NCBI GenBank assembly: GCA_034687125.1
Contig: JAQGBZ010000037.1
Location: 186,001 to 250,000, forward strand
Length of the DNA stretch: 64,000 bases
Direction: 5' to 3'
DNA from: Neelides folsomi
Lineage: Eukaryota > Arthropoda > Collembola > Neelipleona > Neelidae
Below the pieces are notes generated by a model that saw nothing but the letters and a program-made list of their open reading frames with translations, did not search any database and was not told the DNA's origin. The stretch's first letter is position 1. The number at the start of each line of letters is the position of its first letter. This document shows, one piece after another, positions 14,001-25,475 of this stretch. The position numbers were made by a program, and so were the translations under genes.

Positions 14001-17000
14001 ATGAGAAAATAAGAGATGAAATGGAGAAACATAAGGAGAAACACATCGAACCTTTGCCCATTATTGGTAGGGAGGATGTTCCTTGTTTCACTTGTTTCTT
14101 CCTTGTTCGTCTTTGAGTGTGGGAGGGCCCATTTGTCTCTCCATTCAATTGAGAGTCGTTAGGGCGGAGGATGAACAGAGTTGGATGATATTATGCGTAA
14201 ATATACTACTCAAATGCCCCTAGAGGATGTAGAAGACACAACTCGTCTACTTTGTTTACCACGAGGCTAATTTACATTGGGCGGAGGGAATGAATGGTGC
14301 AATCAGAGGTGATCATCTTCAATGATGCGACAGCCGACCGGACTCCATCGGGCGAGGGGATAAAAGGAGAACAATTAGCCAATAATTAATTGGGCAAATC
14401 GATCAGTGATTGAGCAATCCTCCGCTCTCCTCCCAATCATTAATAATCTCCGGGGAATTTGGCCGTCGCTGGTCACTAGATCGAGTCAAGGCAAGTATGT
14501 AAATAAGGAATCTCCATTTCCCAATCACTCGCATTTTCCTTTGCCAGTTTAATATTGGACCTATGTATAATATGCATAAATGTATGATTAATAGGGAGAC
14601 AATCGACTCCGCATGTTTCCCCTACGGGACTTGATAGAGTGAAACAAGAGCGGGTTCCCGTGAACAAAAACAATTTTATTATTTTATCCCCCGCTACAAC
14701 ACGACTTTACAATTAGCTAATTATAACATATTGTACTCTCCGCGTCTGGGCTCCTATTGAGCCAATCCCCATTATTTATTTATTAATTATTGGGAAAGCT
14801 TATTAAGTTAAATTAGCACAATTTCCAATTTTGTAAATTGAGACGTAGAGTGGGGAGACGGAAGAATGGAGAAGATGAATAATAAAAATGGATATAATAT
14901 CTTATACTTCTTACGTTTGTGATAGATACTGTAGTTAATTGAAGTATTTTGATATAGTTGATACATGTATATTAGATGCAGATGGGAATTTTAATATTTA
15001 TATTTGGATATGGATGGTCTTCTTATAGAGAAAGCTTCTATAAATGTAATAGTTTTGGTAAGTACAGTTTTGAAATTCCTTTGTAGTGATTGCCATGTTG
15101 AACTTTCTAAAATTGAAGTCCTAAATTGAAACCCTTCATGATCAATTAAGAAGGTGGGAGGAAAATTTCCCTTTATTTAACCTTTGGACCTTATTTACCA
15201 TCTCCCAAAAACTTCGTTTAATTAAGAAGACTCTTGTGTTGTCATTCGCTCTGCGTCCACCTCAAATTTAAATATAAATGGCAATTGATTAAATAAAAAA
15301 AAAATCAAATATGGTCAGATTCTTATCTCACAATTAGATATGTTCTAATGAGAAAAGTGATGGTGTTTAAAATCAAACGTTATATTTTATTTGTTCATGA
15401 CCATCATTTCCTAACGAGCTGATAAGACTAAAAAGAAAGAGGTCTAGAAAGTAATTAAAATTAATAAGAAGTTGCAGTAGTGGCTCTAATATCTAAACAT
15501 TCCAATGTAAACTCCAGTAGTGAAAGGTGTGGCGAAGTGAAGTAGCAGACTTTGATTGCCAGCAAAGTTGATCGGAACGTGTTGGAACTGGAAGAAGGCA
15601 ACTCCCTTTGCCAATCCATATCCCTTCAACATTCCCCTACATCAATAGCATTCCACGTCTCAACATCAGAACCACTTTGATTTCCCAAAGACCACACGGG
15701 AGATCGAGATTTATTATGAGATCATACCACACGGCTCACATCCCTTCTTCAATCATAATCAATGTACCTAAACATGTGGAAGAAAGGGCTTACGCAAAAA
15801 AACACAAGACACAAGCTAATAAAAGAACCCTTTATTTATTACATTATTACTCAAACTTGTCTTATAAATATGTAGTCTTGTATTTTAACAGTGTCTCTCT
15901 CTAGATTAATTAATGCTCACAATTGGTCAAAAAACTTTAGTTCGAACTAGGAAATAAATAAATTTGTTAATAGGAAGGAGTCGGAGTCGTTTGAAGGGAG
16001 AATGATAGGAAATGGGAAGAAAGGCAATTTGATATCTTCCTCGTTGGGTTTGAAATCCTGGACGCGTAATTACAAGTGATGTAAGAGAGAGATGATTATG
16101 GACGTGGTGAGGCGGAGGAACGGCGAATGTCGAGAATTTTGATGAATCTATCCTTCGTCGGAGATGAGGGAGACAAACCCTCTCACACGTCCTTACATTA
16201 TCTCTTCTTATTCATAAGGGAAATCTCAACTCTCACCTTCAACTTATGCACACTTATCATTCAATGAAGAAGAGAACGAAGGAGTCCTCATATTTTATCC
16301 TTCGAATATTTAACCTCTCGCCTCATCCATATTATTTTACACCATCATGAGATAAATATTATATTTTATCTTATTGCATCAATGGATAAAATATTTAATA
16401 ATGTCATTTTCATGTTTTAGACTTTAAGTATCTAAATAATAAACATTATGTGTAAGGAACTTCGTCTACATAAGAATGAATATAAAATTCATTTTAATTA
16501 TTTACCTATGATATTCTAATATTTCACACATTGTGGTTAGATCTTAAATCCTCCCAATGTAAAAGTACATACAAACGCTAAAGGAATTAAAATCAGTATG
16601 CAATAAGGTTGTCAGTTATTGCATAGGGAAAGAATTGGAGAATAGAAACGTGTAAGAGCGGAGATCCGGTCGAGAGAAAGGATAAGTGAAGAATGAAAAG
16701 TGAGGTTTGAAAAAAGATGTGGTTTATAATACCTTTATTAATTCTGCACTATCATTCTTGAGAGGAGCAAAAATGGATCAGTTGGATAGAGGGAAAGAAG
16801 TTGACTAATTGTCATTAGCTCCACTACTCTTTAGAAGGAGATTTTGAAGTGGAATTCTTCACTTCTTAGAACGCTTCATTTAAAACTCTCTTCATCTTCA
16901 AATCTGAGCCAATTTTCTCCATCATTCTCTTTCATTACAAAGCCAAATACTGATAAATTCAAAATTCTCAACCGATACCTTAATTTCAACCGTCATTCTC

Positions 17001-17189
17001 TCAAGATAGCAAATCAGCATCTTTTATTCTACTCTTATGAGGTTCACTTCCCCTTCTTAAATACGACCAATAACTAATAATTATCGATAAATGAATAAAT
17101 GTCATTAATTTTATTAGCCTTACATGTTATCAAGAAAATGAAGTTATGTAATGAACTTTTATGAGAAATGACGTTTTGGTTAAATACCT

Positions 17190-17476
17190 GTTGATTGTAT
17201 AGAAATAGACTGGAAAAGCCATGTTGTGTGCCCGGCACACAACCACCCGGTATGGCATGGCCAAGTCGTAGATTTGGATCAAAAGGGCGAGGAAGAGTCA
17301 GAAGGGAGATCACGATCTTTGTAACATCGGACGCTTCTGTCACGCCAGAAGTAAGAATAATTGATAGCCTATCCTTCAATCGTAAATCATTGGAGTAGAG
17401 GAGAGGGAGACGAAAATCACTCCACCCTTGGTTTAACCACACTTTCAAACGGAGAAATTTCTTCTCCTTCACCTTT
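17190..17476 (-). other. Candidate orphan exon in a GC-richer island (weak)
   Basis: A GC-richer patch in AT-rich surroundings has an open frame on the minus strand of about 95 codons. It is bounded by a possible acceptor (AAAG, just above 17470) and a CAG/GTATTT donor at 17189-17190. I do not recognise the product. The frame contains a 21-bp palindrome at 17223-17243. The opposite strand is also open for 67 codons, so coding is not established. It could equally be a regulatory element. There are no neighbouring exons to attach it to. Confidence 0.12.
17223..17243. repeat. Perfect 10-bp inverted repeat with a 1-bp spacer
   Basis: The left arm GTTGTGTGCC is followed by one C and then the exact reverse complement GGCACACAAC. 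An uninterrupted 10-bp dyad with a single central base is the geometry of a dimeric transcription-factor site; a hairpin is also possible. No factor is assigned. Confidence 0.6.
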
Positions 17477-18155
17477 ACACAATCTTTGTAATAGTAAACC
17501 TTGAGCGAATATTAAAATGGGAACGAAGTTTATTATGAAAATGGTGTCTTCTTGAGGAGCGAATTACACGCTTCCCAATTTTCTCTCAACATGAAATCTC
17601 AAATAAATACATTATTTCAATACCCAGATCATGCTGGGAGATTGAAAGTGAGTTAGTGAATGAGCAAGATGAGGAAACTAGTTCTACGCCATCAGGGCTC
17701 CTCGGTTTATAAACCCCTCACTGAAGTTCTGGAAACTCGAATGATCATTATGTGATTACCTAACTAGAAAATCAAGGAGTTTATGTTAAAGATCTATCGG
17801 AGAACTTTTACACCATTCAAAAAACTCCCAATAGAATTACCAAATAAAAGAATCTTTTAAAAAAATCTTATAATTAAAGAATATCTATAAACTTGTAAAT
17901 TATGTATTTTACCTATGTAGGATAATTATGATTTATGGATTCTACCAACATTCAATTATTCCTTATTTATATATATATGATAAAATAATATAAAGTTTGA
18001 GAATAAACAAAAGATTCAATCATTGTGTTTTATTCGCTAAAATTGTATTCATCAGTAATTGGAAGTAATTTTTTTAAGTTAACATATTACAAGAAAGTTT
18101 AGAAAGAATTGTGATTTAAGTTTAATATAAAATAGTATTTTTATAAAATTATTGA

Positions 18156-18161
18156 TTTATT
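18156..18161 (-). other. Possible SETDB1 polyadenylation signal
   Basis: An AATAAA on the minus strand about 195 nt past the SETDB1 stop codon. Other matches lie further downstream near 18028. Pattern match only. Confidence 0.35.
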
Positions 18162-18354
18162 ATGGTTATATAAATCAAGTATCATATTAAGATAGTTTTA
18201 ATTAAGATAATAAAATTATAGATAGTAAATAATTGAAAAAGAATAGTGGAAGATTAAGATTGTGTAATATTATTTCATCTAAAAATCATCTAATTCATTG
18301 AGTATATTTTAATTTAAAAACATTCTTATTGAACGAATAAGTAAAAAAGAAATT

Positions 18355-20786
18355 TTAGAGCAGTCTTCCTCTACACCCAACAGACCCACAAAAACAATAC
18401 ATTGTTTTCCCTGGAACGCTCCCAATGTCATAATTGTAGTCCCAAGTTAGTTCAGTACCAGCTCTGATGTGCTTACTAGCGAAGAAAGACACCCAGGGGA
18501 ATCGAAGATCATGTGTATCAACAAAAACATTCTGTACGAATACATTCGGAGTACACGAGTGCTGCAATAAATTAAACAAAAGCAATTAAACTTTATTTTA
18601 GATTTTAAGAATTTTTAAAACTTACATTAAGATATCTTCCAATATTTCCCACACTCTTAGCATCCATGATATAGCAATCCTCATCTTCTCCAAAGAGATC
18701 TCTTGTCGACTTAACTGCGTTTGCTTTATTTGAATTCTTTACTTGAGCTGAAAAACGTGAAGGTGTTCGTTCCCCATCTACATCTAAAAATGAAAAAAGT
18801 ATTTAAAAAATTTGCAAATTGTTTAAATAAAGTTGTGCAAATTTTACCATCTTCGTCAGACTTAGGATCTTTGGATTCTAAAAAATGAAAACATTTTATA
18901 AATGTCAACCTACTGATAACTTAAATTTGAAATAAGAAATATTTCAGTTACCTTTTCCTTTATTGGGATCCTCTTCATCCTCGTCATCCAAATTGACAAC
19001 TTCAGCTTCATAACCTTCTTTTGCTGACTCATTGATTTCAATGTAATCCAATTCGGCCAGATATTCATCTCCAAATGCTACTCCATCCTGTAAAAACGTA
19101 AAAAATAGTTATAAATAGTATATTTTTCGCTCCTGATTTCGATTTCGAGATGTGTATTTTGAGGAATTGAGCTTTTTATTAATAACTTAAAAATACTTCA
19201 TTGGCTCCTTGTTCGGTAAGAAGTTGACCAGCGTAGACGCAAATAAAAGCTCCTTCTGGGATATCATGAAGTGGTCGAATGGCCCAACCCTTAGCAGAAG
19301 TTTTAAAGACTTGCAAAGGCCAACGAAGCTTGTTCTGTGCAACTCGATTGGAACAAGTTTTCTTACATCGGCAACTACAATAATATTTGACGGTTAAATA
19401 AATTCATAGCTTAACGAAATTAATAATTGAGATTTAAAGAGAAACTTACTTTTGGTTACATTCGTAAATTCCAGTTATGACATGATCATAAAGTCGTCGG
19501 TTTTTGTATCCCACATCTGGAGAAACAGTTCCATTGAGAATCTTTGTATTTTCAATAGTCAATTGCCAGCAATGGCATTTGCTCTTGTCCTAGAATAAAT
19601 TATTGCCAATTAAAATTTTTAACATTTGAATGTTATTTTGACTAATTGTCATAATTAGTAATTTTAACTTTAAAGGTTTATTTCCTTACGCTGCAATCAT
19701 CAGTACAGTCACAACATGACAAAAATGCCGGGTCCAATTCCAATCTTACATCTGAACTTGGAAGTCGTGCTTGAGTATATTCAACATACTCAGGATAATC
19801 AAAGTCAAGAGAATTAATACAGCTTACAGGAATACATTCTTTGCCATACGAGAGATCCTAAAAATAAAGTTTTTGAATTATATTTAAATATGTACATTCA
19901 TATTTTAGGTATTAAATATTTGTACTCAATTTGATTTCATTTAATCAATAAACAAATACTTTAATTACCTTAATAAAGTAAAATTGTCTGGTTGGTTTGA
20001 ATTCCCCAAGGCAGTCAACGTTGAAATCGAAGCAAAAGAAATCAATGGAGATATTCGAGTTGCAGTAGCTGAGATAATCTTGAAGTTCGTTGATATCTCG
20101 AAAGCGTTTTCCGCAAGGTCCACGATAATAAATGGCCCTTCGAGGGCTTTTGACCATTTCTCTGCAAAATCCCAAATAATTGGGAACATTCAAAGGTCCA
20201 ACTTTGAGTAATTCCTTGTCATCAGGATCATAAGGTGGAATACAACTCTTTCCACAATTATGCGGAACAAAGGTTTTGACGCTCGGAATAGATGAAGGAA
20301 ACGGTTTTCTCTATAAAGTTAAAAAATAAATGAATATTTGCCAATTTTATAAACTATAAAATGCAATTTATCTTCAAATAATCCATTTGAAACTTACAAG
20401 CATTTTGCCTTCATATTCGGCCAAAGAAACAGACGAATAAGATCTTTTTTGATACTTCTGGGTTGTGGCAATTTGTTGTACTGCATGAACTTGATTGGTT
20501 CTTTGAACTTGAACTGGAGGTTCCTTTTCTTGTTGCTTCGCTGTAGACTTTTTAGCGACAAATGTGCCAGGACGATTGTTAAGCTTTGGAGTGATGTCGG
20601 CTGTATAAAATTTTTAAATTTAAACAAAAGTGAATCTTATATAAAAATATTTAAATCCTTATTATTACGTGGAGGAGCTTCTTCGTGCCCGTACAAGTAC
20701 TCGATAGTCGAACGCTGAAATTCAAAGATTTGATATTAATTAGTTGATCAAAATAACTTATAATCTTATACCTTTCGTGAACCCAT
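18355..20786 (-). CDS. Possible short SETDB1 product (MBD-SET only) from an internal start exon
   Basis: A five-codon exon at 20786-20772 reads MGSRK and ends in a good AAG/GTATAA donor. It joins in phase 0 to the exon at 20714, giving an open frame of 1623 nt (540 aa) with MBD, pre-SET, SET and post-SET but no Tudor modules. Immediately upstream in this frame is a TAA with no AG between it and the ATG, so this exon cannot be an internal coding exon of the long form in that frame. It looks like a first exon. It might be an alternative promoter of SETDB1, or the start of a separate gene if the Tudor part ends at the stop at 21211. The exon structure is visible in the sequence; its use as a start is inference. 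Confidence 0.5.
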
Positions 20787-23700
20787 TGTATCGTTTTAAA
20801 GTTTCCCGATTTAATAAATTAAGATATTAATTATGTATATTTCAATGACAAAATATTTAGCACTTTAGTTGATTAATCGATTCGTTATTAAATTTGATCG
20901 CAATTTTCAATCGATATTGATAGAATTTAAGTTCTAACTTCTAACAATTCTGATGTCAAAATGAAGGCATAAAATATTGCTATAGCTTAAACTTCTAAAA
21001 GTAAAGCATTCAAACGTTAGGATTCATTGGTCGATATTATGCGAAGGAACTATTGTTTTTAACTATTCAAATGTCATTATATATTGGACTTTGGACATTT
21101 AATGGAGAAACGTGGTTCCTAATTGTAAACTACACAATTGATTTTTAAAAAGTAGTATAAAATTACGAATTTGGGAGCTAATAATTTTAGAAATAGAAAT
21201 CCAATTAAAACTATTGAAAGTAAAAAAGTAGATATTTTATTACACTTTGTTGGCCATTGTAATGTCTTCTTCTTTTCTTGTTAATGGTAACATTTTCATC
21301 TTGAGTTTGTTGTCGGCGATGCATTTGATATAGTGGAGCAAGACGAGTCGAACCTCGATACACCCATTCGTAGCGACCGTCACCTTCAAAAAACATCTTC
21401 ACGAGAGAACAATCAACTTCGTTCACGCGAGCAATAAACCATTTCCCTGTTAAATTAATTAAAAAATGATTAATTATTCAGATTTATGTACTATACATGT
21501 TCATATTTTATCAATTTTCCAATATGAAACATTACCATTCCATTCCGTTGTGACCATTTCACCAACTGTAAGTCGCACCATTGGGCGTTCAGGATATTTA
21601 TGAAGATAATTCTTAATGAAATCTTGTGATTCGGGGTGAACATCCATCCACACATCTTTCGATGTTTCGCAAACAAGAAGAACTTGATCTTCAGCCACAT
21701 ATTGAGCATAGCCATCATCAAAGAAGACGAGATAGCGAAAGCTATTGGTATTTTTAGGAGGCTCAGCAACGATCCCAGCATAGAACTTTTTATTGGCAGA
21801 TTCAGCCGTTCCAAATTCATCTTTAAACAAAGCGATGATCCTCGTGCCCACAGGAAGTTGAAATGGGCAAGGGCGATTGTAAGCAAGATGTTTCGCAATC
21901 AATTGCTTTACAACATAAGGTCCAACTTCTTTATTTCCCTTTCCCTTTGCTTGTCTCTCAAAAGTAACTTTGTATTCAATCTAAAATGAAATATGTTATA
22001 TGTATATGATGTTATATATTAATTTATATTGTAAAGCAAAATGTATCCGGATGTATTTAGTTATGTAATCTACTAATTAAAATTTAAGTCCAATAATTTA
22101 TAAAATCATACGTTGTGACTCAAAGTTGTAACCACTTCAATGACTTTGCCCAAATGCCAAAAACTCAATGAACTATTCTTTTGACCATAAACTTCATCGC
22201 CCACTTGAACGGATTTCCTTGGTATAATGGATGGCGTGGCAGTTAGTTTTGATTTCTTTTGAGGCATGCAGCTTTCTGTATCTTTTTCCAAAACCTAAAA
22301 TTCCAAAATTTTATAAGTTAAAAGGGTTTAAAATAAAGTATTGTCAAAATCTTACCTTTATTTCTCCTTCTCGATCAACCATGTCGTAATCTTGACGTTG
22401 AAGAATTGGGGGATCGTCTGAAGCTGTAATATGAAATAAAAATGATGAAATAAATACTCGGAAAGTAAAATCAAATTAAAAATTTTGAATGAGGAAACAA
22501 ACTTTACTCGGTATATTATTTTATGACAATAACGTATTCATGAATAATCATTCGCTTTTGACAATAAAAACGTTCATCCATTACAATAAACTCGATTAAA
22601 TGCTTACATGAATTTTGAGACAGTTCTTGCATTTTTCTTGCGTTCTTTGTTTCGCGTGAAGTAACGTCTTTAACAACTCCATTTCTATCGATGTCAACGA
22701 TATTTGTAACGACCATCTAAACGTTTATATTAATTATAAGCATTTAGGTATTAAAAGTATATTTTAATTTAATAATAAATATTACTCTGTATTTAGGTCC
22801 GGTGTATTCAGAATAATAGAATTTCGCCCTTTCCAATTCTTCTTCAATCGCATTCATCTCCTTCTCAATTCCTTTTAAACTCGAGTCTAAATGAATTAAA
22901 TACACAAAAATTGGTCAATCAATTTTGAACTTTGATGCAGTCAATAAACAAATATGGAATATGAATGATTTTATACCAAGTTCGTCTGCGTTATTGTTGA
23001 CAATAGACAAACAACTCTTGAACTGCTTTTGAAGTTGCACTTCCTTAGCAAAATCTTTTATGAAATTGTCCAAATCTTGCGGGACTTCATACATTTCGTC
23101 ATCACTGGACTTTTCCTCTTCTAAAAAATTATTAGACGTATAAATACATAAACACGCAAATTACGTAAAATTGTCATCGTAAGGTAATTAATGAAGAATA
23201 CCTGAATCGTCGTCAAGATCAATCATCGCCGTTGTATTTCGTGGTTCAATTCCAATATTGAACAAAGGAGTTTGGCTCAAGAGAGCGTACTCGGATATCT
23301 TTAAAGTTTATATTTAGTTTGGGAATAATAAATTACTCAATTTGTACAAACGCTTAAGTAGGATAAAATAATCAATAAAACAATTACCTTCATAAATTCT
23401 TCAGGTTTTTCTAAACAGGTCTTGCAGATCATAAGTGATTTCTTTTTTGGTAAATTACCATAAAACGAAGCTGCATATGACGGAGCCTTGCTCAACCCAA
23501 CCTTTGTTACACAAGAAGAATTACAGCAAGAAGCTGAGGAACTGGCTGATGAGGTCGTAGAAATTTTTCTTTTTGTTGCAACCGATCCTCCATTTTCAAA
23601 AAGATCCTCATCTTTCTTAATGTAGATCTCTGTTATATCGTTGTCTTCTACCGTATCGCATTTTACAGATTTTGTATCGTCGGCACTATCAGGAACAGTT

Positions 23701-23885
23701 TCGGGTTCTGGTGACATATCCTTTTCCAATATATCCTCCTTGGCGGCTATCTTAATTGTAATGTCTGTCTCTGTCTCGGCAGCCTCGGTGACGTCGGTGA
23801 TATCTTCATCTTTATCGGGAGAAAGCAAAGCCGATGTTGGTTTAACTGATAACAGTTCAGACTCGGGTGCTTCAACTTCAGCCAT
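18355..23885 (-). CDS. SETDB1/eggless-type histone H3K9 methyltransferase (long form)
   Basis: This nuclear enzyme methylates histone H3 lysine 9 for heterochromatin and transposon silencing. Coding exons: 23885-23388, 23298-23202, 23120-22977, 22886-22786, 22716-22608, 22423-22356, 22294-22112, 21980-21536, 21446-21244, 20714-20669, 20600-20398, 20310-19969, 19857-19690, 19589-19450, 19374-19197, 19087-18952, 18877-18848, 18783-18626, 18561-18355. Total 3456 nt, 1151 aa; the family is about 1250-1290. Domains: acidic Ser/Thr-rich N-terminus (1-166), a coiled-coil-like stretch (about 200-290), three Tudor-like modules (about 365-600, with [10 protein letters not shown]), MBD (about 715-800), Cys-rich pre-SET, and a SET domain split by an acidic insert. 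[15 protein letters not shown] and the C-terminal [13 protein letters not shown] mark an intact catalytic and post-SET core. The weakest junction is 21244 to 20714 (donor AGT/GTAATA, phase 0): this exon otherwise runs to a stop at 21211, and a separate ATG exon lies at 20786. The long form is therefore inferred. Confidence 0.85.
18848..18877 (-). CDS. 30-nt microexon of SETDB1 in the SET-domain insert
   Basis: A ten-residue exon ([10 protein letters not shown] plus a split Gly/Asp codon) sits between a TTTTAG acceptor and a GTAAAA donor. Both borders are phase 1 and the length is a multiple of three, so its inclusion or skipping would leave the frame intact. It lies in the acidic, low-complexity insert that splits the SET domain, where length changes are likely tolerated. 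Confidence 0.75.
21211..21446 (-). CDS. Alternative 3' reading of the third Tudor exon, ending in a stop
   Basis: The exon starting at 21446 carries the third Tudor-like module (about [16 protein letters not shown] through [10 protein letters not shown]) and a basic tail ([11 protein letters not shown]). If the weak AGT/GTAATA donor at 21244 is not used, translation continues eleven codons to a stop at 21211-21213. That would make a 626-aa Tudor-only protein. An AATAAA overlaps the donor region (about 21235-21243), which could support cleavage shortly after. This reading complements the MGSRK internal start. Confidence 0.35.
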
Positions 23886-24790
23886 GTCTGTATTAATTAA
23901 ATTAGTTTGTAAAAATTATTCAATCAAGTAGGAGCATGGAATTTTATAAAATTGTATTGGTTATAAATAGATTTTGAAGAGTTGCTTTTTGTGATATAAA
24001 TGCCGCTTCAAAAAAATGTTCCAATAATGATGATAATGTTAATTACCGATGATTTCAAGTTATAAGAGTATATTCTTTGGTTGACCTATTGATCGCTTTA
24101 TTTTGATGATTAATTAAACCAAATGATTCAAATAAATTAACTTCATGATTAAAACATTAAAAGTACGAAGTGTATGTATTGGAATTGGAATACAAATTGC
24201 ATACAACAAATGAAACTTGAAGGATTGATTCAATATGGGCGTTTTATAGTCGTGAGTTGAAGATAAAATGTTCATATTTCTATTTGTGCCCCTATGCCTT
24301 CACTTTAGCTTTTAAGTGCATGTAAACTTTATTAACTCTTGCATGATAATTTGTGTAAAGAAAGTAAATTGCCTTTATGATAAAATTATAAAACTATAAA
24401 TCTTAATTAAAATAACAAATGATTGTTAAAAATTTAAAATGAATGATGGGCATGAAGGCATGATAATATTCAATCATGATGAGTTCCATTGTGCACTTCG
24501 AATAAAGTTCACAAGATAAAATAAAGTAGTCCAATGAAGGTCATTTTAAAATCACATTTTATTTCAATTCATTAATCAACAGTGAATGTCAGAGCTATTA
24601 TTATTAATTAATTATAATTAATTAAAAGCGCTTGGGCATGAGGAATCCTATTGATTTTTACCATTCGCGACTTATTTTTGAATAATACAAAGATAAAATT
24701 TAAGTAGGTTGTAATGTTTCGCAAAAACATTAAAATAGCTTACTGATACATAAAGAAATAATTTCAATCCCCCTGAAAATCGTAATCTTT
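23886..24790. other. Non-coding interval between SETDB1 5' end and cytochrome b5 3' end
   Basis: About 900 bp, AT-rich. It should hold the SETDB1 promoter and 5' leader (both genes read leftward) and the cytochrome b5 3' UTR. An AATAAA on the minus strand near 24559 is a candidate cytochrome b5 polyadenylation signal. I cannot fix a transcription start. Confidence 0.45.
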
Positions 24791-25469
24791 TTAATTGTTC
24801 TTGATGAAGAAAAATCGGAAAATGAGTGAAGCTGTAAGAGCGATGGCCATTGGAAGGATCCAAGTTTTCCAAGAACTATAAGAAAAAAGAAATTGTAGTT
24901 GAAATTGTAATCATCAAATGAGTCTATGAACACAAATGAACAAAAGATTGCCAGGTTTAGACACTAGAATAAAATACAACTAACAAAGAAGAAAAATTGC
25001 AATGCGAGGTGTGTAAGATGATGGAATTGGCGTGAGAATCCTTTTTGTAATGTGAGATCAAAAAGTTCCAGTGTGAATGGGAAAAAATCATACGATAACG
25101 CACCTCGGATTTTCAGCATTATCGTCTCCCCATTTCTTTGCTCCCTTGTCCTCTGAATTCGTTCGGTCGCTTTCGATCAAAGTTCCGATTTGATAGTCTT
25201 TCATCATGGTCCGGGCGTCGGTCGAGTGACCGACGTCTTCAAAATGTTCCGTTGCATCGTTTCCAGCTTGTTCCAAAAGAACTTCTTCGCCACCAGGATG
25301 CTAAAATGAAACAAAAATGAATAAAAGTCTCAATAAAGTCGAAAAAATTTACTTCTTCGAGGAACTTGGTGACGTCGTACACATTGTCGTGAATCACAAT
25401 CCATGTGGATTTCTTGTCCTTATGCTCGGCAACTTCTTTAAGTGAATATTCCTTCTGAGAATCGTTCAT
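24791..25469 (-). CDS. Cytochrome b5, tail-anchored microsomal type
   Basis: A haem electron carrier of the ER membrane that donates electrons to desaturases and P450s. Coding exons 25469-25353, 25300-25104 and 24875-24791 join in phase (0, 2) to give 399 nt, 132 aa, normal for the family. The N-terminal domain starts [17 protein letters not shown]. The two axial haem ligands are His40 in HPGG and His64 in GHSTDA. A charged linker (about 85-105) leads to a single C-terminal hydrophobic segment (about 110-128, [15 protein letters not shown]) and a short basic tail, as in tail-anchored ER forms. A 5' UTR intron is indicated: a TCGCAG acceptor sits six bases before the ATG (exon begins at 25475). 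The gene is divergent from UGDH. It looks intact. Confidence 0.93.
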
Positions 25470-25475
25470 TTTTAC

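Larger units (their letters stand above)
11057..18354. other. Non-coding interval between SoxF and SETDB1
   Basis: This 7.3-kb interval separates a + strand gene end (SoxF) from a minus-strand gene end (SETDB1), so both neighbours finish toward it. About 11060-12450 and 17560-18350 are very AT-rich and consistent with 3' UTR or spacer. About 12480-16350 is more balanced; 14280-14470 is dense in ATTAATT, CAATCATTAA and GCAAAT-like words resembling homeodomain and POU sites, so it is a plausible enhancer. A GC-richer island near 17190-17475 is listed separately. No recognisable gene, RNA or transposon. Confidence 0.5.
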
